Shown: piece by piece, positions 44,815-49,351 of the stretch | Layout of the letters: each line of letters begins with the position of its first letter | Numbering within the stretch: position 1 is the stretch's first letter | Source of the DNA: Myxococcales bacterium | GTDB taxonomy: Bacteria; Myxococcota_A; UBA9042 | Direction of reading: 5' to 3' | NCBI GenBank assembly: GCA_023954815.1 | Contig: JAGSHB010000022.1 | Span: 1-49,351 of the forward strand | Length of the DNA: 49,351 bases | The notes under the pieces: model-generated | The model's input: the letters and a program-made list of their open reading frames with translations, nothing else | Databases searched by the model: none | What the model was told of the DNA's origin: nothing | Made by a program: the position numbers and the translations under genes

Positions 44815-45215
44815 CCGCCCTTCTTCATGCGTTCGAGGCGCTCTTTGTGGTGGATGCTGTAGCGCGTCCACGGCCGGGCCTCGAGGCGCTTCTTGCCGAT
44901 CATGTCACCGGTACCCTCGCAGACTCCATAGTCATCGTTGTCGAACTTCACCAACGCGCGATCGATCTGATTGAGCAGCTTGCGCTCTTTATCAGCGATA
45001 CGAAGCAGGGCGATCTGCTCGCTCTCACGGCTGGCCTGATCGATTTCGTCGGGCAACGAGTCCGTCTCGTACACGGCCGCGGTCACGCGACGCTCCATGC
45101 GCTCTTGAACCTTGGCCCGCTCGTCGACTAGCCGTTTCTTGAAGTGCGTGAGATCAGCATCGGTGAGCTCCTCATCATCATCGATCTCCTCGAAATCATC
45201 GTCGAAGCGTCGCAT
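44811..45215 (-). CDS. DksA/TraR-family RNA-polymerase-binding protein, single-Cys type
   Basis: This is a 134-aa protein starting at ATG 45215 (MRRFDDDFEEIDDDEELT). Its acidic N-terminus is followed by a coiled-coil region (about 20-95) with an acidic tip, DEIDQASRES, matching the DxxDxA motif that DksA inserts into the polymerase secondary channel. The C-terminal zinc-finger region reads YGVCEGTGDMIGKKRLEARPWTRYSIHHKERLE: only the first of four zinc-ligand Cys remains. Such variants are known and work without zinc. It likely modulates transcription initiation, with or without ppGpp. The neighbours on the same strand are phoH-type upstream and the metal transporter downstream. Confidence 0.88.
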   Translation of the reverse strand: MRRFDDDFEEIDDDEELTDADLTHFKKRLVDERAKVQERMERRVTAAVYETDSLPDEIDQASRESEQIALLRIADKERKLLNQIDRALVKFDNDDYGVCEGTGDMIGKKRLEARPWTRYSIHHKERLERMKKGG

Positions 45216-45365
45216 GGGGCTCTCCTTGGTATTCGCACTGGGCTATTTGTGCGCTGCGCAGTGTTCGCGCCGCGCCAGATTCGTACTTTGCTGCGGGCAA
45301 GCGAACTCACCGATTCGCAGTTAGCGGCGGCGGAGTCTACGCCTGTGCCCACAAAATCGCAACCC

Positions 45366-45381
45366 TGTCGCACGCTGCTAG
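45366..45381 (+). repeat. Remnant of the CTAG hairpin repeat, copy D
   Basis: TGTCGCACGCTGCTAG matches the right arm of the terminal hairpin in copy A (TGTCGCAGCACGCTGCTAG) apart from a 3-nt deletion. The remaining sequence back to 45216 has no convincing match. The CTAG (45378-45381) again holds the TAG stop of the adjacent gene. With only 16 bp this is tentative. Confidence 0.45.
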
Positions 45382-46685
45382 AGCAAGTTGGCGGCGAGTT
45401 CGGCCAGCGGCGAACGCTCACCGCGGGTCAGCGTCACGTGGGCAGCGAGTTTGGAGCTCTTGAACTTCTCCACCACGTACGTCAGGCCATTGTTGACGCT
45501 GTCGAGATAGGGCTGGTCAATCTGGTAGGGATCGCCGGTGAAGATGATCTTTGTGTCCTGGCCAACGCGCGTCAGCACAGTCTTGATCTCGTGCGGCGTT
45601 AGGTTCTGGGCTTCGTCGACGATGATGAACTGCTGCGGTAGCGAGCGACCGCGGATGTAGGTCAACGCCTCCAGCTGCACCAAACCCTCAGAGACGAGGC
45701 TGTCGTAGCTCCGCACCTCCGAGTTGGAGGTCACACTGGTCAGGTACTCGAAGTTGTCTTTGATCGGCTGCATCCACGGGCTCAGCTTATCGTTGAGATC
45801 GCCGGGCAAAAAGCCCAAATCCCGCCCCATGGGGAAGATCGGCCGACTCACGAGCAGGCGCCGATAGGTGTTGTCCGAGACCACCTTCTCAAGCCCAGTT
45901 GCCAACGCCATAAGCGTCTTGCCGGTGCCCGCCTTGCCGATGAGCGTACAGAGCTGCACGTCGGGCCGCGTCAGCATGTCGAGCGCGAAGTGTTGCTCGC
46001 GATTACGGGGACGAATTCCCCAGATGGGTCGACGAATCCGGTGCAGCGCCTCGACCTTGTCGTCGTGAACGCGAGCCAGGGCATTTTGCCGCCGCCCGGT
46101 GCCGCCGACCAGCGTCAGGTACTCGTTGGGGTAGAAGTGGTTGACGTCCAGCTCCGAGATCGGAATCGAGGCGCCATCGTGCAACCGATCGATGAGATCG
46201 CCTTCGACTTTCACCTCGCGTGTGCCGGTGTAGACCTCAGAGATCTCCTTGCCTTCCGTGTCGTAATCGACAGCGGTAATCCCCAGCGCGTCCGATCGAA
46301 TCCGGAGGTTGGTGTCCTTGGTGACGAACACCACCGGTGTGTCCGGCTCAGTCCTGGCGATGTGCACGGCCACGGCCAGAATGGAGTTGTCCATGCTGTG
46401 CTCGACCGAGAAACCCGACGGCAACTCGCCTCGCTGCAGCTGCACCCGAAGGATGCCACCGCTGTCGAGCGGTACACCGGCTTCGAGGCTGCCCGCCTGC
46501 CGGTAGCGATCCAACTCCCGAGCGACCGCGCGTGCGTTACGGCCCAACTCAGTTTGATTGCGCTTGAAGGTGTCGAGCTCCTCGATCACGTAGATCGGGA
46601 TGTTGACCACATTGTCTTCAAAACCGTGCAGGCAGTTGGCGTCATGCAGCAGCACATTGGTGTCGAGTACGAAGTTCTTCCGCAT
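45378..46685 (-). CDS. PIN-domain / PhoH-like ATPase
   Basis: The ATG at 46685 (MRKNFVLDTNVLLHD) follows GGAGATC; the frame extends upstream to 46730. The 435-aa product has an N-terminal PIN domain (DTNVLLHD, IYVIEELDTFKRN, DNSILAVA and VFVTKDTNLRIRSDALG, with the acidic metal-binding residues) and a C-terminal PhoH domain with Walker A GKAGTGKT, RPIFPMGRDLGFLPGDLNDKL, Walker B FIIVDEAQN and a TGDPYQID motif. This PIN-PhoH pairing is common in bacteria (YlaK-like) and is linked to RNA unwinding and cleavage. It is not known to respond to phosphate despite the name. Its TAG stop lies in repeat remnant D. Confidence 0.93.
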   Translation of the reverse strand: MRKNFVLDTNVLLHDANCLHGFEDNVVNIPIYVIEELDTFKRNQTELGRNARAVARELDRYRQAGSLEAGVPLDSGGILRVQLQRGELPSGFSVEHSMDNSILAVAVHIARTEPDTPVVFVTKDTNLRIRSDALGITAVDYDTEGKEISEVYTGTREVKVEGDLIDRLHDGASIPISELDVNHFYPNEYLTLVGGTGRRQNALARVHDDKVEALHRIRRPIWGIRPRNREQHFALDMLTRPDVQLCTLIGKAGTGKTLMALATGLEKVVSDNTYRRLLVSRPIFPMGRDLGFLPGDLNDKLSPWMQPIKDNFEYLTSVTSNSEVRSYDSLVSEGLVQLEALTYIRGRSLPQQFIIVDEAQNLTPHEIKTVLTRVGQDTKIIFTGDPYQIDQPYLDSVNNGLTYVVEKFKSSKLAAHVTLTRGERSPLAELAANLL

Positions 46686-46760
46686 ACGATCTCCAGCGAT
46701 TGAGTTGGATCTACGGGGTTTTAGCGCCAAGAGCGCTAGGAGGTGGGAAGCTGACTGCCG

Positions 46761-47258
46761 CTAGTGGTGATGACCACCGGGGCCGTGCACATGGCCGTGC
46801 TCCAGCTCTTCAGCAGACGCTGCCCGCAGCTCTTTGACTTCCACATTGAAGTGCAGAGGCGTGTCGGCGAGCGGGTGATTACCCGTGACGAGAACGCGCT
46901 CTTCCTCCACACCGAGCACCGTGTACATGACCATCTGGTCATCGTCGGCTGGATGCTCAGCTACGAACTGCACGCTTGGCTCAAGCTGACCCAACATCTC
47001 GTCGGGGAAGGCCGTCTTGGGAATGGCCAGATCCAACGAGTCGTCGTGGGTGCCGTAGCCGTCTTCCGGGCTGACCACCACGTCGACCTTGTCGCCAACA
47101 CCTTTGCCAGCGAGCGCGCGCTCGAGGCCGACCACGATTTGGCCGTGACCGTGCAGGTACGCCAGGGGATCGGCGCCGCTAGAGCTATCGAGAATCTCAC
47201 CCTCCGGATCGCGCAGGGTGTAGTGAATGGTCGCAACGACGTCTTGTCCGATTTTCAT
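46761..47258 (-). CDS. slyD: SlyD-type FKBP peptidyl-prolyl isomerase
   Basis: The ATG at 47258 (MKIGQDVVATIHYTLRDPEG) has GGAG upstream; the longer frame to 47333 lacks family similarity. The 165-aa product begins with the split FKBP domain (SSGADPLAYLHGHGQIVVGLERALAGK), then the inserted IF domain with VSPEDGYGTHDDSLD, and returns to the FKBP core with NHPLADTPLHFNVEVKELR. A short His-rich tail (HGHVHGPGGHHH) resembles the metal-binding tail of E. coli SlyD, which binds nickel. It catalyses prolyl isomerisation and acts as a chaperone in the cytoplasm. It lies 75 bp upstream of the PIN-PhoH gene on the same strand. Confidence 0.92.
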   Translation of the reverse strand: MKIGQDVVATIHYTLRDPEGEILDSSSGADPLAYLHGHGQIVVGLERALAGKGVGDKVDVVVSPEDGYGTHDDSLDLAIPKTAFPDEMLGQLEPSVQFVAEHPADDDQMVMYTVLGVEEERVLVTGNHPLADTPLHFNVEVKELRAASAEELEHGHVHGPGGHHH

Positions 47259-47381
47259 GCTTGCATATCTCCAATGGCGGCAGCTTATGGCCGCGGACAC
47301 TACGCCCAAGGCGCGAGGGTGTCGAGGGGGCATTTTCCTGACTTCGGGCTAGAGATGGCCCTTATTTTGCGCACTCGGTTC

Positions 47382-48287
47382 CTACTTCACGCCGCAGTCA
47401 TCGGGCACGATCCAGCCCGCGCTGCCGGTGACGGGTACCTCGATCGACACGAGCACGATGGTGTCTGCTTTAAGGTCAGCGCTCATGGCCATCCATGCCT
47501 TCTTCAACGTCGGCACCCAATCGGGACGCAACGTCCAAATGTGCAGGATCTGCTTTTTCCACTTGTCGGCCTTGCTCACCTTGGCCGTGCTCGCCAGCAC
47601 ACCACCAAGCTTCTTGGTCAGCAGCTTCACGGCGTCGGCATCCGTATAGGTCGTGATCGTCGGCCCCTTGTAAGCGCGGGTCACGGAAACCCCGATTTTC
47701 TCGCCTGCGAGCGTGGTTTCGTAGTCGGTGATAGCGCCTTGGTCGGAGGTGTAGACGATCTCCTTTTCGGTCTTGTAGAGCACGGCGCCCTCGCACTCAT
47801 GCAGCACCTGCATGCTCATCACTTCGCTGCAAATACTGCTGCCGCCAGCGTTCTCGCCGTTGTAGCGCTTGGTCGCACCGGTCGACAGACCGTCTGGGCT
47901 GAACGCAGCCGCGTCGTTGAAGGTGAAGGTGTTGACGAGAAATGAAGGACCGCTCCCGCCAACCTCCGCGCCGACGGTGCCGCATGCGCCCGTGATCTTG
48001 CCCCATTTCGTGGTCTTGGGGCCGGCTGCACCCGCATCGTCATTGGCGGCGTCTGGAGGACTCGCTGTGTCATCGCTGCCGCCCACATCGAGGCCTGCAT
48101 CACTAGCGGCGGCGTTGCCGCTGTCGCTTGGCGCGGTATCGGTGTTCGCGGCGTCTTCCGCCCCAACATCGGCGTTGGCGACATCCTGGGCAGCGGCGTC
48201 GGGCGATTGATCAGTCGTATCAGGACTACAACCGACGCTCGCCAGCACCATCGCAAACGTAAGAAACAAGCAGGTATGCAGTTTCAT
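47382..48287 (-). CDS. Stalk lipoprotein of unknown function
   Basis: The ATG at 48287 has GAGGA upstream; the product is 301 aa. The signal ends with lipobox ASVGC, followed by an Asp/Ala-rich stalk (about 20-85; SPDAAAQDVANADVGAEDAA and onward), then a globular domain of about 210 residues with five Cys, including ITGACGTVG and the terminal PDDCGVK. The domain contains GEKIGVSVTRAYKGPTITTY and WKKQILHIWTLRPDWVPTLK. I do not recognise the fold. It shares the lipobox-plus-Asp-rich-stalk plan with the lipoproteins at 1-2258 and 40605-42644, but not their Cys-rich modules. Confidence 0.78.
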   Translation of the reverse strand: MKLHTCLFLTFAMVLASVGCSPDTTDQSPDAAAQDVANADVGAEDAANTDTAPSDSGNAAASDAGLDVGGSDDTASPPDAANDDAGAAGPKTTKWGKITGACGTVGAEVGGSGPSFLVNTFTFNDAAAFSPDGLSTGATKRYNGENAGGSSICSEVMSMQVLHECEGAVLYKTEKEIVYTSDQGAITDYETTLAGEKIGVSVTRAYKGPTITTYTDADAVKLLTKKLGGVLASTAKVSKADKWKKQILHIWTLRPDWVPTLKKAWMAMSADLKADTIVLVSIEVPVTGSAGWIVPDDCGVK

Positions 48288-48325
48288 TGTGGTCCTCGGC
48301 GTCGGCCGTGCCAACGACGGTTAAC

Positions 48326-48937
48326 TTACACCAGTTGCGCCACCAAATTGATGTCCGGGCCGTCGCCGCGGGCCAAAATGCCGCGGTCGCCCTCGGGAAA
48401 GCCCCAGGCCGCCATCCAAGGCTCCGGCAGGTCGAGCTGCATGAGCGCGTGCTGCAGAACCAGTCCGCCGTAGAACATGAAACACGCATATTCGATGACG
48501 TCTCTGGCGTCGGCGTGGGCCTCTTGCAGCCAGATCGCCTCGGCCTTCGTCAGACCGTGAATCAAGTGGAAGTCGCCAAACCACGGGCAGCGGTCGGTCC
48601 AGTCCAATTCGTCACCAGCGGGGTCGCAGTCGCTGGTTGCGCCAACCTCCAGGCACCAGCCCTCATCGTCGGCCATCGACTGTGGATCCATCCACAGCGC
48701 GATGCCGTGGGGTGGGCCAGATTCGACCTCATTGAGAAACTGGCTAGCATCTTCCAGCTGTTCGTCGAGCCACAGTTTGCAGGCCTCCGCGTCGGCGCGG
48801 CCGTTGAGCTGCTTGAGCTCCTCCCAAGCCGGTGACGGCGTGGTCTTGTGGAGCGTATCGCAGCAGGCCGCCCAGCCAGCATTGACGGAACGTGCGTTCT
48901 GCAGGGTCGTGAGCAGGGCGTCGAAGGGCAGATCCAT
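48326..48937 (-). CDS. Unrecognised cytoplasmic protein
   Basis: The ATG at 48937 (MDLPFDALLTTLQNARSVNAG) follows TGGAG; the frame extends to 48970. The product is 203 aa, acidic, Trp-rich and without a signal peptide or membrane segment. Visible features are a helical N-terminus with KLWLDEQLEDASQFLNEVES, the segment GDELDWTDRCPWFGDF, and a closing FPEGDRGILARGDGPDIN. Several Cys are present, without a metal-site pattern. The repeated Asp/Trp clusters resemble immunity-like or SMI1-like proteins only loosely, so no function is assigned. It lies upstream of the stalk lipoprotein on the same strand. Confidence 0.65.
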   Translation of the reverse strand: MDLPFDALLTTLQNARSVNAGWAACCDTLHKTTPSPAWEELKQLNGRADAEACKLWLDEQLEDASQFLNEVESGPPHGIALWMDPQSMADDEGWCLEVGATSDCDPAGDELDWTDRCPWFGDFHLIHGLTKAEAIWLQEAHADARDVIEYACFMFYGGLVLQHALMQLDLPEPWMAAWGFPEGDRGILARGDGPDINLVAQLV

Positions 48938-49196
48938 GGTGGCTCCAGAGCGGCGAATCGGCGGAAACACGGCGCGATTGCGTCATGCAGCGGCCGCAAT
49001 CTATGCACGAAGGCGCGATCTGTCGACCTTCCGCCACGACTCCTCCCACAGTTACCACCCCGCCGTCGAGTTCGACGTAGTTTTCAGCGAAAGAAATTTG
49101 GCTCTCGACACCCGACGGCTGCCAGCGAAAAAAGAGCTGAATATTTTGAGCAACGACGCGTTAGACAGAGGGGTAGACGACTATCTGGAGTTTTGA

Positions 49197-49351
49197 ATGG
49201 CTCAAATTACACCGTATCATCAAAGAGTTGGGTTCGTTGTTTTCTTAGTTTCCGCGCTGCTGCTGGCGAGTCCCGCCTTCGCTGGCAAGCTCAAGAAGGT
49301 CAGTTCGGCAGCACGTGGCAAGCGCGCTTCATCCTCCTCGTCCTCCTCGTC
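49197..49351 (+). CDS. Secreted protein with Ser-rich linker (5' part only)
   Basis: The ATG at 49197 has TGGAG 6 nt upstream. The first 51 codons are in the window: a clear signal peptide (VGFVVFLVSALLLASPAFA) cleaved before GKLKKVSS, then a basic stretch and a poly-Ser run from tcctcctcg repeats that continues past the edge. Poly-Ser linkers of this kind often join a signal peptide to a C-terminal domain in myxobacteria-like genomes. The domain itself is outside the window. It is divergent from the 48326-48937 gene, with 259 bp between their starts. Confidence 0.6.
   Translation, partial: MAQITPYHQRVGFVVFLVSALLLASPAFAGKLKKVSSAARGKRASSSSSSS

Overview
The window looks like chromosome from a GC-rich, Gram-negative bacterium of the delta-proteobacterial / Myxococcota-Bradymonadota type. 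This is inferred from Ser/Thr protein kinases with long Ala/Pro-rich tails, several lipoproteins with Asp/Thr/Ala-rich stalks and Cys-rich or EGF-like modules, a hybrid histidine kinase, a glutaminyl-tRNA synthetase with a GatB/YqeY tail, and outer-membrane or secreted proteins of unknown function. I saw no tRNA, rRNA, CRISPR array or prophage. Housekeeping genes (glmS-like, glnS, carA, carB, phoH-type, slyD) are interleaved with accessory genes.

Layout. 1-2258 (-): edge-truncated lipoprotein ending in a tandem array of exact 324-bp (108-aa) repeats. 2879-4447 (+): hybrid histidine kinase. 4472-9250 (-): a 1071-aa MFS/spermidine-synthase-like fusion, a small membrane protein, and a peroxiredoxin whose catalytic Cys codon is an in-frame TGA followed by a SECIS-like hairpin, so probably a selenoprotein. 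9443-12058 (+): oversized GlmS-like enzyme, convergent with glnS (12253-14553, -). 14707-15962: REP-associated tyrosine transposase unit with 22-bp inverted ends. 16054-17648 (+): sugar-nucleotide epimerase and a small secreted protein. 17694-22122 (-): carB and carA, with a beta-helix lipoprotein upstream (22234-23910, -). 24346-30846 (+): small membrane protein, then a compact run of PhoB-type regulator, PhoR kinase fused to PhoU, beta-barrel-like protein and Ser/Thr kinase. 31090-34540 (-): TPR-like protein, second Ser/Thr kinase, membrane protein. 34781-36166 (+): membrane-anchored kinase-like protein. 36248-38617 (-): cation-chloride-cotransporter-type permease. 38794-40535 (+): 2OG-Fe(II) oxygenase-like protein and thioredoxin-fold lipoprotein. 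40605-48937 (-): EGF-like lipoprotein, His-rich ZIP/permease fusion, DksA-like protein, PIN-PhoH ATPase, SlyD, a stalk lipoprotein and an unrecognised protein. 49197 to the edge (+): start of a secreted Ser-rich protein.

The items most worth a second look are the candidate selenocysteine peroxiredoxin (8660-9250); the PhoR-PhoU fusion, which joins the phosphate sensor kinase and its negative regulator in one chain; and a 172-bp multi-hairpin repeat, bounded by CTAG, present in two full copies, one deleted copy and one remnant. In all four the terminal CTAG supplies the TAG stop codon of the adjacent gene. Stem sequences differ between copies while pairing is kept, which suggests selection on structure.
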